DNA from: Alphaproteobacteria bacterium | Lineage (GTDB): Bacteria > Pseudomonadota > Alphaproteobacteria > Rhizobiales > Rhizobiaceae | NCBI GenBank assembly: GCA_024742485.1 | Contig: JANSYK010000002.1 | Location: 1,426,001 to 1,490,000, forward strand | Length of the DNA stretch: 64,000 bases | Direction: 5' to 3' | Part shown: positions 30,873 to 39,769 of the stretch, piece by piece | Layout: every line of letters begins with the position of its first letter | Numbering within the stretch: the first letter of the stretch is position 1 | Made by a program: the position numbers and the translations under genes | The notes under the pieces: generated by a model | Databases searched by the model: none | What the model was told of the DNA's origin: nothing | The model's input: only the letters and a program-made list of their open reading frames with translations

Positions 30873-31936
30873 GCGAAGCGCCTCCCTTTTGGTGGAGTGA
30901 GCCGGATTGGCGTGCTTGGGCGTTGTACCCGTTGTCCTGGCTTTACGGTTCGGTCGCCCGCACGCGATTGGAAAGAGCGCCGCGTGTGCCCATTGACGCG
31001 CCAGTCATCTGCGTCGGCAATTTCACGGTCGGTGGTGCCGGTAAAACTCCGACAGCCCTGGCGCTCGCCGAGGCGGCATTTGCCGCCGGCCACAAGCCCG
31101 GCTTCTTGTCGCGCGGATACCGCGGAAGCCTTCGGACAACAGCCCTGGTGGATCCAGCTCGCCACAATGCCCGCGATGTCGGTGACGAGCCGATGTTGCT
31201 GGCCGCCAAAGCGCCGACGGTTGTGTCGCCCGATCGACTGCAAGGTGCCCGCCAACTCCTGACAGAGGGTGCCGACCTGATCATCATGGATGACGGATTT
31301 CAAAGTGCATCCGTCCGCTTCGACTATGCCTTGCTGGTGGTTGATGCCGATCGAGGTATCGGCAATGGTCATGTTATTCCGGGTGGCCCACTGCGGGCGC
31401 CGATGCTGGATCAGATGCGGCACGCGACGTCATTGCTGGTGATTGGAGAGGGGACAGCCGCCGATGAGGTCATTCGCAGCGCCGGCCGCGCTGCCAAGCC
31501 GATCTTCAGGGGACGGTTCGGCGTTCCCGGCGCGGGCCGTTTCAAGGACAGGCGGTTCCTCGCATTCGCAGCTATCGGTAACCCGAACAAATTTTTTGAA
31601 ACCCTCGAGACGACCGGTGCACAAATAGTCGAACGCCGCAGTTTCGGCGATCATCACATGTTCACCAATGATGAAATTTCCGAATTGCTGGATCTGGCGC
31701 AAAAACAGAATCTTGAAATCATCACCACTGGAAAGGACATGGTGCGTCTGACCAGCGGACATGGCCAGTCCCAGGAGTTGGCTCGTAAAGCCGATGTGCT
31801 TGAGGTGGAATTGCGCTTGGAACAGCAGGATGTTTTGAAGAAGATGATCGATCAGGCGGTGATCGCGTTCAAGAAACGGGATTTGGCCGCCAGCACCCGG
31901 AGAGATTCAGGTTCTGGCGGAAGCGGCAAAACCTGA
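30866..31936 (+). CDS. lpxK: Tetraacyldisaccharide 4'-kinase
   Basis: Phosphorylates the 4' position of the lipid A disaccharide. The 356 aa product has an N-terminal membrane-associated segment (WWSEPDWRAWALYPLSWLYG), P-loop VGGAGKTPTALALAE, the LpxK stretches FLSRGYRG and MDDGFQSASVRFDYALLVVD, and GGPLRAPMLDQM. The last 11 residues (RDSGSGGSGKT) and the stop are encoded by repeat copy E, so the tail is not family sequence; the last shared region ends near AVIAFKKRD. It shares an operon with waaA. Confidence 0.94.
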   Translation: MVSEAPPFWWSEPDWRAWALYPLSWLYGSVARTRLERAPRVPIDAPVICVGNFTVGGAGKTPTALALAEAAFAAGHKPGFLSRGYRGSLRTTALVDPARHNARDVGDEPMLLAAKAPTVVSPDRLQGARQLLTEGADLIIMDDGFQSASVRFDYALLVVDADRGIGNGHVIPGGPLRAPMLDQMRHATSLLVIGEGTAADEVIRSAGRAAKPIFRGRFGVPGAGRFKDRRFLAFAAIGNPNKFFETLETTGAQIVERRSFGDHHMFTNDEISELLDLAQKQNLEIITTGKDMVRLTSGHGQSQELARKADVLEVELRLEQQDVLKKMIDQAVIAFKKRDLAASTRRDSGSGGSGKT

Positions 31937-32001
31937 ATGCATCAAAATAGCCAAAGGTCGATACCATTGTCCGGCTTTTGACAAAACGTGAAACGCTTCA
32001 G
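31900..32001 (+). repeat. Dispersed palindromic element, copy E, encoding the LpxK C-terminus
   Basis: First hairpin arms ATTCAGGTTCTG and CAAAACCTGAAT (31904-31940). The reading frame of lpxK runs through the first arm and loop and stops at the TGA inside the second arm (31934-31936). The second hairpin part is degenerate (CTTTTGACAAAACGTGAAACG). It ends 6 bp before the convergent DUF2093 stop. Confidence 0.85.
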
Positions 32002-32007
32002 ACCATA

Positions 32008-32241
32008 TTACCGTTGGGCCTGTGTCGGCAAAACGCCTGCTCGTTTGTCGGCCTCGACCGAAGCCAGAACATCAACATAGGGCTCCTGCCTTGCAACGCT
32101 CCAATATTTCAATTCGTCAATGGGGATGATGTCGCCGGTGATTGCACATCGGACATGGGAGCCGGGTGCGATGACCTGAAAGTCCGCATCCAGATAGCGT
32201 ATCTTGGCTTCACCCGAACCGTGTCCCTCGAATCTGTTCAT
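32008..32241 (-). CDS. DUF2093 small protein
   Basis: 77 aa, MNRFEGHGSGEAKIRYLDADFQ. It has the family core IRYLDADFQVIAPGSHVRCAITG and IPIDELKYWSVARQEPYVD. It is soluble with no signal peptide. The single Cys (R-C-AITG) is flanked by a conserved pattern but I see no zinc pair. It lies just downstream of mutL on the same strand (gap about 44 bp), the usual position in Rhizobiales. Function unknown. Confidence 0.82.
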   Translation of the reverse strand: MNRFEGHGSGEAKIRYLDADFQVIAPGSHVRCAITGDIIPIDELKYWSVARQEPYVDVLASVEADKRAGVLPTQAQR

Positions 32242-32285
32242 ACCCTTGTCCCGTTCATCGACTGTTCTGTCAGGACCTTGGCTGG

Positions 32286-34142
32286 TCAGCTCCGGCCAAA
32301 CAGTCTTTCTATGTCCGAAAGCTTCAGCTCAATATAGGTCGGACGGCCGTGATTGCACTGCCCGGATCCTGGAGTTGTTTCCATTCGCCGCAGCAATCCG
32401 TTCATCTCCTCGGCCGTCAGGCGGCGGCCCGAACGAACCGACCCATGACATGCCATAGTGGCCGCAACATAGTCAATCCGCTCGGCAAGGCCGCTGGCTT
32501 CACCCCATTCCGCTATCTCATCGACCAACTGCCGGACAAGTCCGGCTCCATCGATTTCACCCAGAATGGCCGGTGTTTCCCGAATCGCGACCGCACCGGG
32601 TCCGAACCGCTCGAGACCCAGCCCAAGCGCCTGCAACGCCTCCGTATGAGGCATCAGGCGATCGCAATCTTCTTCCGGCAGATCGACAATCTCTGGTATC
32701 AGCAGCGCTTGCGAGGGCACCTGGCGCGCATGCAGGGACTGTTTGAGTGACTCATAAACCAGCCGCTCATGGGCAGCATGCTGATCAACTATGACCAGAC
32801 CATCCACCGTCTGTGCCACAATATAGTTTTCATGCAGTTGTGCCCGCGCCGCGCCCAGGGGAAATTCGGTATCGGATTCATCGGCTTGTGTTGCCAGAAT
32901 TGCCCGTCCGGCCGGTGATGCTATCCCTGACAGATCTGATTGGCCACTTTCTGCGAAGGCACCGGATTGACGTGACTCCAATGGGCGAAAGGGCGACGAC
33001 GCCGGATGATGGTTCTGCGACGGCACACCGGAGTAACCGTTTCGATAGGCGGCACTGCCTTCGTGCAGTTGGGAAACGGTACCAGAGCCGGTTGACGGTC
33101 CAATGCCGGGCCGAAAGGCATCGACCAGATCGCGTCCGCCGGTGGTCGCTGCCCGATCCCCCTGTCGGGTCAACGCTTCACGAATGGCGCCGATGATCAG
33201 ACCGCGCAGCAGTCCCGGGTCTCGAAAACGCACATCCGCCTTTGCGGGATGCACATTGATATCGACCAGTGCCGGATCGATGGCAATCACCAGGACCGCG
33301 ATGGGATAGCGCCCGCGCGGGATCGTGTCCGCATAAGCCGCCCTCAGCGCCGAAAGGATCAATTTGTCCAACACCGGCCGTCCGTTGACATAGACGAACT
33401 GGCGGAGTGAATTGGCGCGATTGAAGGTCGGTACGCCCGTGTGACCGGTCAGGCGGACACCGTCTCGCTCAGCATCGATCGATATCGTGTTTTCCTCGAA
33501 TTCCCGCCCCAGGATCTGCCCGATACGCGCAAGCTGGTTCTCGCCGGTTGCCGGATAATCGAGCGTTGTACGATCGGTACCAGACAACACGAAACCGACC
33601 GCCGGAAATGCGATTGCAATCCGCTTGACGATTTCGGTGATCGCACCGCTTTCCGCGCGATCACTCTTGAGAAATTTCAATCGAGCGGGGGTGGCGAAAA
33701 AGATGTCGCGCACCTCTACCACGGTGCCGGCATTCATGGCGCTGGGACGAAGCGGGCCGACTTTGCCGCCGTTGACCTGAATCTCAAATCCACTGTCGTC
33801 ACCATGCGCGCGGCTTTGAATGCGCAGCTTCGCGACGGAGCCAATGGACGGCAATGCCTCCCCACGAAATCCGAGCGTTGCGATGTCATCAAGGGTCGTT
33901 GAGATTTTCGAAGTGCAATGCCGCTGGATGGCAAGTGCAAGATCTTCGCCATGCATTCCACGCCCATTGTCGGAAACGCGCACCAGCGATTTGCCGCCCG
34001 CGGCCGTTGCGATCTCGATCCGTGTCGCGCCTGCATCCAGTGCGTTTTCGACAAGCTCCTTGACCACACTGGCCGGGCGCTCGATGACCTCGCCGGCCGC
34101 GATCTGGTTGATGAGTGTTTCTGAGAGCTGTTTGACGGCCAT
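32286..34142 (-). CDS. mutL: DNA mismatch repair protein MutL (endonuclease type)
   Basis: Mismatch-repair GHKL ATPase and nicking endonuclease. The 618 aa product runs from the ATG at 34142 ([19 protein letters not shown]); a frame open to 34187 adds 15 unlikely residues. N-terminal ATPase motifs: [19 protein letters not shown], and [16 protein letters not shown]. The C-terminal domain keeps the endonuclease motif [12 protein letters not shown] (DQHA-x2-E-x4-E), consistent with an organism without MutH. A proline/serine-rich linker separates the domains (about 365-435). Confidence 0.96.
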   Translation of the reverse strand: MAVKQLSETLINQIAAGEVIERPASVVKELVENALDAGATRIEIATAAGGKSLVRVSDNGRGMHGEDLALAIQRHCTSKISTTLDDIATLGFRGEALPSIGSVAKLRIQSRAHGDDSGFEIQVNGGKVGPLRPSAMNAGTVVEVRDIFFATPARLKFLKSDRAESGAITEIVKRIAIAFPAVGFVLSGTDRTTLDYPATGENQLARIGQILGREFEENTISIDAERDGVRLTGHTGVPTFNRANSLRQFVYVNGRPVLDKLILSALRAAYADTIPRGRYPIAVLVIAIDPALVDINVHPAKADVRFRDPGLLRGLIIGAIREALTRQGDRAATTGGRDLVDAFRPGIGPSTGSGTVSQLHEGSAAYRNGYSGVPSQNHHPASSPFRPLESRQSGAFAESGQSDLSGIASPAGRAILATQADESDTEFPLGAARAQLHENYIVAQTVDGLVIVDQHAAHERLVYESLKQSLHARQVPSQALLIPEIVDLPEEDCDRLMPHTEALQALGLGLERFGPGAVAIRETPAILGEIDGAGLVRQLVDEIAEWGEASGLAERIDYVAATMACHGSVRSGRRLTAEEMNGLLRRMETTPGSGQCNHGRPTYIELKLSDIERLFGRS

Positions 34143-34411
34143 GGAACAATCATCCCGGATTCGAAGCATGAAGAAAAGGTCGGGCATCGCAAAACCGTCG
34201 ACTTTTCGCCGGCAACCGATGGTCTTGCATCGCCGAGAGGAGGAAGCCGTTGGCGCCGACCGTCTTCTCTCCCAGGAGTTTTTGTGAGGATGATGAGCTC
34301 GAAATGTGACAAAAGGCGCACATTCCCACTAAATTTCAATGGTTTGAGCATGGGATTTGTCAAATCCAGAGTCCAAAAATAGCCATTCTTTAACGAAGCC
34401 GGTTCATCCTG

Positions 34412-35821
34412 TTGTCAATCGACAGGCCCATTGCCCGGTTCGCAACCAATTGGATGAAGACGGTTCATCAGGTGACTGAACGACTTGAAAAGACGGCAGG
34501 CGAGGAGCCGCCCTCCTTTTCCGATCCTCTGACCGGATTGGGGAGCCGTGCGCGTCTGAAAGACAAATTGGCCAAGTTGATAGACGAGCGGTCAAAGGAT
34601 CCGGCGCCATTTGTTCTGGGCTTGATCAATCTTGACGGTTTCAGGCCGATCAACGACCTTTTCGGTCATGCGGCAGGTGACATCATTCTGTGTCAGGTTG
34701 CCCACCGGCTGCGCGCCGCCATGCCGGAGGGCGCATCGGCAATGCGCCTGGACAATGACGTCTTTGCATGTGTGCTGCCATTGGTATTCGATGAGCGGGG
34801 CGCCACCAGAATCAGCGAGCTATTCCAGGATGTTCTGTCTGCCCCTTACGATCTGGGCGGCAGGACGGTTCGCCTGTCCGCATCATTTGGATTTGCCATT
34901 TATCCCTACGCGGGTGAAGGCGTCGCACCACTGATGGAGAGCGCCGATACGGCGCTATATCGATCCAAGCGCCATGGTCATGGCAAGGTCACCGTCTACT
35001 CTTCGCGCATAGCCGACGAGATGAAGCGGGCAACCCAGCTTGAACAGGCCTTGCGCCGCGCGACCATTGCCAATGAGGTCGATGTCCATTTCCAGCCAAT
35101 CGTGGATCTACGCGATGGCCATCCGATCGGCTTTGAAGCGTTGGCACGCTGGGAAGACCAGGAACTGGGGTCCGTGTCTCCGACGGTCTTTATTCCTCTT
35201 GCCGAAGAGCGCGGTTTTATCGATGCGCTGACGGAAACGCTTTTGATGAAGGCAGCCCGGGCAGCCCGGAGCTGGTCACGTGAGCTTTTTTTGTCTTTCA
35301 ATTTGTCATCGGCGCAGTTGGTTGATCCGTCGACCAGCCTGAAAATCATGTCGATACTGGAAAAGGCGGGGCTCGACCCGCGGCGTGTTGAAATGGAGAT
35401 CACGGAAACGGCAATGATGGCCGATCCGAAATTGGCCTACGGAATCGTCGATGCGCTGCGCAGCGCTGGTATTCGCATTTCACTGGATGATTTTGGGACC
35501 GGACAGTCCAGTCTGGGGCGCCTTCGGGAAATCGCGCCCGACAAGGTCAAGATTGACCGTTCCTTTGTATCCGAAATCACCCGTGACCGACCCTCTGAAC
35601 ACATCATCAAGGCCATTGTCGCCCTGTGCGACGGCCTGGACATGAAAGTCATCGCGGAGGGAATAGAGACCGACGATCAAGCCGCCAAACTGATCGAGCT
35701 TGGCTGTCGGATCGGACAGGGTTATTTCTACGGCAAGCCGATGGACGCTGAAGCGGTCCGACACTACCTGGCCAGCTATAACCAACCAAACGCCACCCCT
35801 CGGTTTGTCCGCCGGGCCTGA
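34412..35821 (+). CDS. GGDEF-EAL protein with degenerate GGDEF site
   Basis: Cyclic-di-GMP signalling protein, 469 aa from a TTG at 34412 (alternative ATG at 34454; neither has a clear ribosome site). The GGDEF domain (about 38-198) has the substrate-binding LINLDGFRPINDLFGHAAGD but the active signature is changed to DNDVF (114-118), so cyclase activity is unlikely. The EAL domain (about 210-455) is intact: FEALARW (Glu242), FNLSSAQ, EMEITETAM, LDDFGTGQSSLG, KIDRSFV, AEGIET. No sensor or membrane segment is present. Most likely a phosphodiesterase, possibly controlled by GTP binding to the GGDEF domain. Confidence 0.92.
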   Translation: MSIDRPIARFATNWMKTVHQVTERLEKTAGEEPPSFSDPLTGLGSRARLKDKLAKLIDERSKDPAPFVLGLINLDGFRPINDLFGHAAGDIILCQVAHRLRAAMPEGASAMRLDNDVFACVLPLVFDERGATRISELFQDVLSAPYDLGGRTVRLSASFGFAIYPYAGEGVAPLMESADTALYRSKRHGHGKVTVYSSRIADEMKRATQLEQALRRATIANEVDVHFQPIVDLRDGHPIGFEALARWEDQELGSVSPTVFIPLAEERGFIDALTETLLMKAARAARSWSRELFLSFNLSSAQLVDPSTSLKIMSILEKAGLDPRRVEMEITETAMMADPKLAYGIVDALRSAGIRISLDDFGTGQSSLGRLREIAPDKVKIDRSFVSEITRDRPSEHIIKAIVALCDGLDMKVIAEGIETDDQAAKLIELGCRIGQGYFYGKPMDAEAVRHYLASYNQPNATPRFVRRA

Positions 35822-35941
35822 TTTGACGCTGGCACTGTCCAAATTGCCGTTTTGGGTATGCACTCGGCCGGGGTTTTCGTAGTAGAACCGTTGCGGGTGC
35901 CGATCACACCCTATTTCAACACAATGGGCTGATTTCAGGAC

Positions 35942-36649
35942 ATGCAGGATTTCGCTGCCTCATTCGCCGAAGCCTTCCAATTGGTTTTCGGCCTGAATTC
36001 CGGGTTGCTGGAGGTGGTCTGGCTTTCTCTGCGTGTGAGCTTGACGGCTGTTGCGGTCGCGGCGGTGATCGGTCTTCCGCTCGGCGCATTTCTTGCTGTT
36101 TCCCGGTTTCCCGGTCGTGCTGTCATCATCGTCACATTGACAGCCATGATGGGTTTGCCACCGGTCGTTGTCGGTCTGGTGGTGTATCTGATGTTGTCGA
36201 GCGCCGGTGCTTTGGGTCCGCTGCAACTCCTGTACACACCCACGGCCATGATCATTGCACAATCCATTCTGGTCCTGCCCATCATTGCGTCCCTGGCCCG
36301 CCAGACCCTGGAAGATCTTCATGTGGAGTATCGTGATCAGCTCATGCTGTTTGGTCTGGGCAGCCTGGCCCGATTGCGGACCCTTTTGTGGGAGGGCCGC
36401 TACAGCCTGTTAACGGCGCTGCTTGCCGGATTCGGGCGGGCCATCGCCGAGGTCGGCGCGGTCATTATTGTTGGTGGCAACATCAACCATGTAACGCGGG
36501 TCATGACCACCACGATTGCTCTGGAAACCTCCAAGGGCAATCTTGCGCTCGCATTGGGGCTTGGCATAATCCTCGTTGCCATCGCATTTGCCGTCAATGC
36601 GCTGGTCTTTGTGTCTCGGGCTGCCGCCGAAAGATATGCCCATGCATGA
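35942..36649 (+). CDS. tupB: Tungstate ABC transporter permease TupB
   Basis: Inner-membrane permease, 235 aa with about 5-6 hydrophobic segments and the EAA-type loop GFGRAIAEVGAVIIVGGNI, typical of molybdate/tungstate permeases. It starts at ATG 35942 (GGA lies a few nt upstream in TTTCAGGAC). It overlaps the ATPase by about 14 bp. Assignment to tungstate rather than molybdate or vanadate depends on TupA below. No Moco-type riboswitch is visible in the 120 bp ahead. Confidence 0.85.
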   Translation: MQDFAASFAEAFQLVFGLNSGLLEVVWLSLRVSLTAVAVAAVIGLPLGAFLAVSRFPGRAVIIVTLTAMMGLPPVVVGLVVYLMLSSAGALGPLQLLYTPTAMIIAQSILVLPIIASLARQTLEDLHVEYRDQLMLFGLGSLARLRTLLWEGRYSLLTALLAGFGRAIAEVGAVIIVGGNINHVTRVMTTTIALETSKGNLALALGLGIILVAIAFAVNALVFVSRAAAERYAHA

Positions 36650-37400
36650 CGATGGTCCGTCGGCACTGCAGACAGGCACCACGCCGATCCTGCCGATTAC
36701 CGGCAAGGGTCTGTTCGTCCGGCGAAAAGGACGCGATCTGCTGGATGTTCAGGACATCACCATAGGTGGCCGCGGTACGACGGTCCTCGTCGGCCCAAAC
36801 GGTGCTGGGAAGTCGCTGATGCTCAATATTCTGGCCGGATTGAAGGCTCCCGACAGGGGTACGGTCCTGTGGAATGGTGTTCCACCGTCGCGGTCCCGCT
36901 ATTGCCGTTTCGGAATGGTTCTTCAGAGTGCGGTGTTGCTGCGCCGACCGGCCCTCTCCAATATCGAATATGCCCTCAGGGCCGTCGGACATGACAAGGT
37001 TGAAGCACGAAACCGGGCCCATCGGGCATTGGCCGACGCCGGAATGACCAAACTGGCGTCAGCGTCAGCACGGGTCCTGTCCGGTGGCGAGCGCCAACGC
37101 CTTGCCCTGGCGCGCGCACTGGCGGTACAGCCTGATGTGCTGTTTCTCGATGAGCCGACATCAAGTCTCGATCCTGCCTCGGTTCTTGCCATTGAGCGCA
37201 TGGTGAAGGCGGCTAGCGATGGCGGCATGCGCATTGTTTTGATTGCCCATGACCTTGCGCAGGCCAGGCGTGTCAGCAACGAGATCATGATGATGCACAA
37301 CGGTCGGATTATCGAGACTGCTCCGACCGACCGGTTTTTCGATGCGCCGAAAAGCGCAGAGGCAGCGGCATTCATTGCCGGCAAGATTCTCATTTCCTAG
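36636..37400 (+). CDS. tupC: Tungstate ABC transporter ATP-binding protein TupC
   Basis: 254 aa from the ATG at 36636 (second ATG 36642 is equally plausible); a frame open from 36576 lies wholly inside tupB. Walker A is GPNGAGKSLMLN, the signature SGGERQRLALARAL, Walker B VLFLDEPTSSLDP, and the H-loop IVLIAHD. It lacks the C-terminal MOP domain of ModC, favouring a Tup-type ATPase. It is translated with tupB by overlap and followed 8 bp later by tupA with its own AGGAG site. Confidence 0.88.
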   Translation: MPMHDDGPSALQTGTTPILPITGKGLFVRRKGRDLLDVQDITIGGRGTTVLVGPNGAGKSLMLNILAGLKAPDRGTVLWNGVPPSRSRYCRFGMVLQSAVLLRRPALSNIEYALRAVGHDKVEARNRAHRALADAGMTKLASASARVLSGGERQRLALARALAVQPDVLFLDEPTSSLDPASVLAIERMVKAASDGGMRIVLIAHDLAQARRVSNEIMMMHNGRIIETAPTDRFFDAPKSAEAAAFIAGKILIS

Positions 37401-37408
37401 GAGCTGAT

Positions 37409-38254
37409 ATGATGAAAGCAGCAATCAGAACCTCCATGTTCAGGTCGGTTATGGCGGTGGCGATGACCCTGTGTACAGTCGCCCTTGCCGGTGACAGGCA
37501 CATAATCGTGCAGTCGACAACATCAACTCAGAATTCTGGCCTGTATGACCATATATTGCCGATTTACGAAGCGGCGGCGGGCGTGCAGGTGCGCGTGGTG
37601 GCGGTCGGAACGGGGCAGGCGATCAAGAATGCCAGAAACTGCGATGGTGACGTGTTGCTGGTTCATGCGAAATCGGCTGAAGAGGCGTTCGTCGGTCAGG
37701 GCTACGGCAAGCAGCGTTTTGATGTCATGTACAATGATTTCGTGATTGTCGGGCCGCGTGATGATCCGGCCGGCATCAGGGGGCTGTCCGAAGCCACCGA
37801 GGCGCTGAAGGCGATTGCCAGCTTGTCTTTGCCGTTTGCCTCCCGTGCTGACGATTCCGGTACGCATCAAAAGGAAATGCAGCTCTGGCGCGACGGTGGT
37901 GTCGACCCGATCGCCGACAGCGGCACATGGTATCGCGAAACCGGCTCGGGCATGGGAGCGACCCTCAACATCGCCGTCGCCATGAACGCCTATGCGATGA
38001 CCGACCGGGCTACGTGGATCAGTTTTGGCAACAAGGCAGAGCACAGTGTTCTCGTGGAAGGTGATCCGGACCTGTTCAATCAGTATGGCGTCATTCTGGT
38101 AAGCAGTGAAAAGTGCCCCAATACGCGGGCCGAAGCCGGACAGCACTTTATCAACTGGCTGCTTGGACCCGATGGTCAGGAGGCGATTGCCGCATACAGC
38201 CTGGATGGCATGCAGCTGTTCTTTCCCAACGCACGACCAAACGATCCGAGTTGA
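37409..38254 (+). CDS. tupA: Tungstate-binding periplasmic protein TupA
   Basis: Binding protein, 281 aa, with a signal peptide (about 1-27). The TupA signature is visible: TTSTQNSGLYDHILPIYE (usual TTTSTQDSGLL), VVAVGTGQAIKNARNCDGDVLLVHA, and FVIVGPRDDPAGI with DDSGTH. An AGGAG site precedes the ATG. It is the last gene of tupB-tupC-tupA, whereas tupA is usually first. Tungstate import would supply W-enzymes such as formate dehydrogenase or aldehyde oxidoreductases. Molybdate cannot be excluded without binding data. Confidence 0.9.
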   Translation: MMKAAIRTSMFRSVMAVAMTLCTVALAGDRHIIVQSTTSTQNSGLYDHILPIYEAAAGVQVRVVAVGTGQAIKNARNCDGDVLLVHAKSAEEAFVGQGYGKQRFDVMYNDFVIVGPRDDPAGIRGLSEATEALKAIASLSLPFASRADDSGTHQKEMQLWRDGGVDPIADSGTWYRETGSGMGATLNIAVAMNAYAMTDRATWISFGNKAEHSVLVEGDPDLFNQYGVILVSSEKCPNTRAEAGQHFINWLLGPDGQEAIAAYSLDGMQLFFPNARPNDPS

Positions 38255-38300
38255 AACATCGGCAGCTGTTTTGCCTTCCGGGCCGCAGTTGATTTCGTTG

Positions 38301-38346
38301 ACGGATTCGGGATTGACCGATGCCGTCAAAGTCTGAATTGCTCTGA
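38301..38346 (-). repeat. Dispersed palindromic element, copy G (diverged, minus strand)
   Basis: Read on the minus strand: CAGAGCAATTCAGACTTTGACGG, then CATCGGTCAATCCCGAATCC. It matches the element head AGAGCAATTCAGG..TTTGACGGAATCGG; the arms have mismatches. It lies 13 bp after the phosphomannomutase stop in that gene's orientation. Confidence 0.6.
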
Positions 38347-38358
38347 TCTGCTGCCCTG

Positions 38359-39717
38359 TCAGACGCTGTGAATCAGCCCGGTGATCTCGGCAACCTTGGC
38401 AGCCACCAGATCGGCATCGTTGCGTGCTTCGACATTCAGTCGCAACAGCGGTTCGGTGTTGGAAGCCCGCACATTGAACCGCCAGTCATCAAACGCCATG
38501 CTCAGCCCATCGATGGTTTCAACCGTCGGGTAAGCGGGACTGTAGTGGTCAGCGATCGCCTGCTGCACCAATTTTGCGTCGGACACGGTGAAGTTGATTT
38601 CCCCGGAGCAGGGGAATGCCCTGATGCGTTCCTCGACCAGTTCGCTGAACCGTTTTCCCGAGGCCGAAAGCTCCGCGACGACTGCAAGCCAGGGCAGCAT
38701 ACCGGTGTCGCAATAGCTGAAATCGCGGAAATAGTGGTGGGCACTCATTTCACCGCCGTAGATGGCGTCTTCTTCGCGCAGCATTTGCTTGAAGAAGGCA
38801 TGGCCGGTTCGACACAATTTCGCGATCCCACCGGCGGATTCCACCGCGTCGATCGTGTTCCATGTCAACCGTGGATCATAAAGGACCGTGCCGCCCGGCT
38901 GACTGCGTAGCATTGTCTGGGCGATGAGGCCGACCAGGTAGTAGCCTTCTACAAACCGGCCCTGCTCATCATAGAAGAAGCAGCGGTCGAAATCGCCATC
39001 CCAGGCCAATCCGAGGTCCGCACCGTGCTGCCGGACAGCCTCGCTGGCCCGGGCCCGTTTTTCGGGCAATAGCGGGTTTGGAATACCGTTTGGCAGGCTT
39101 GGATCGGGCGTATGGTCAACCTTGATGAACTGGAAGGGCAAATGCTCCTCCAGCAGATCGATAACCGGTCCGGCACAACCATTGCCCGCATGACAAACGA
39201 TCTTGAAGGGTTTGAGATCCATTCCGGCAACCTGCCGCAGCAACCGCTCAACATAGCGGTCCCGGGTAAGCTGCGGTGCCAGCATTCCGCGTTTGGAATA
39301 GTCGGAGACGGAGGGAAATTTCCTGTCGGAATAAATCAGGGATTCCAGCGGTTGCAGGGCATTGTCACGGGTTGCCGCGCGCGATCCCTTCAGAACCATT
39401 TTGATGCCGTTATAATTGTTCGGGTTGTGGCTCGCCGTCACCATGAGCCCGGCATCGGCTTGGCAATGATCGGTCTGGAAATAAACCTCTTCAGTGCCGC
39501 ACTGGCCGAGCGGAAGCACATCGACCCCGCTGTCCAGCAGACCCTGGGCAATGGCGTGGGCGAAAGCCGGGCTGTCTTGACGCATATCATGGCCGACGAC
39601 CACTGATGTGGGTTTGAGTTCGAATGCCACTGCCTGCCCAAAGCGATAGGCAAAGGGCGTGTTAATCTGCCCGGGGATCTCGCCGCGGACATCATAGGCT
39701 TTGAAAGCGGTATTCAT
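38359..39717 (-). CDS. Phosphomannomutase / phosphoglucomutase
   Basis: Interconverts hexose 6-phosphate and 1-phosphate, feeding GDP-mannose or other nucleotide sugars for exopolysaccharide and LPS. The 452 aa alpha-D-phosphohexomutase has the four-domain order: AYDVRG (domain 1), phosphoserine loop TASHNPNNYNGIKM (Ser96), metal loop DGDFDR, and sugar-specificity GEMSAHHYFRDF with C-terminal phosphate-binding RASNTEPLLRLN. ManB/AlgC-type PMM/PGM; substrate preference (Man vs Glc) is not decided by sequence. It stands alone, between tupA and the LysR regulator. Confidence 0.93.
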   Translation of the reverse strand: MNTAFKAYDVRGEIPGQINTPFAYRFGQAVAFELKPTSVVVGHDMRQDSPAFAHAIAQGLLDSGVDVLPLGQCGTEEVYFQTDHCQADAGLMVTASHNPNNYNGIKMVLKGSRAATRDNALQPLESLIYSDRKFPSVSDYSKRGMLAPQLTRDRYVERLLRQVAGMDLKPFKIVCHAGNGCAGPVIDLLEEHLPFQFIKVDHTPDPSLPNGIPNPLLPEKRARASEAVRQHGADLGLAWDGDFDRCFFYDEQGRFVEGYYLVGLIAQTMLRSQPGGTVLYDPRLTWNTIDAVESAGGIAKLCRTGHAFFKQMLREEDAIYGGEMSAHHYFRDFSYCDTGMLPWLAVVAELSASGKRFSELVEERIRAFPCSGEINFTVSDAKLVQQAIADHYSPAYPTVETIDGLSMAFDDWRFNVRASNTEPLLRLNVEARNDADLVAAKVAEITGLIHSV

Positions 39718-39769
39718 GATCGAACCATCCCTTGTTGTTTGACACGCGCGATATCATCCAAATCCGGTC

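Noticed and set aside
35822..35941. Moco-type riboswitch before tupB
   Set aside because: Only 120 bp with no matching helices I could recognise.
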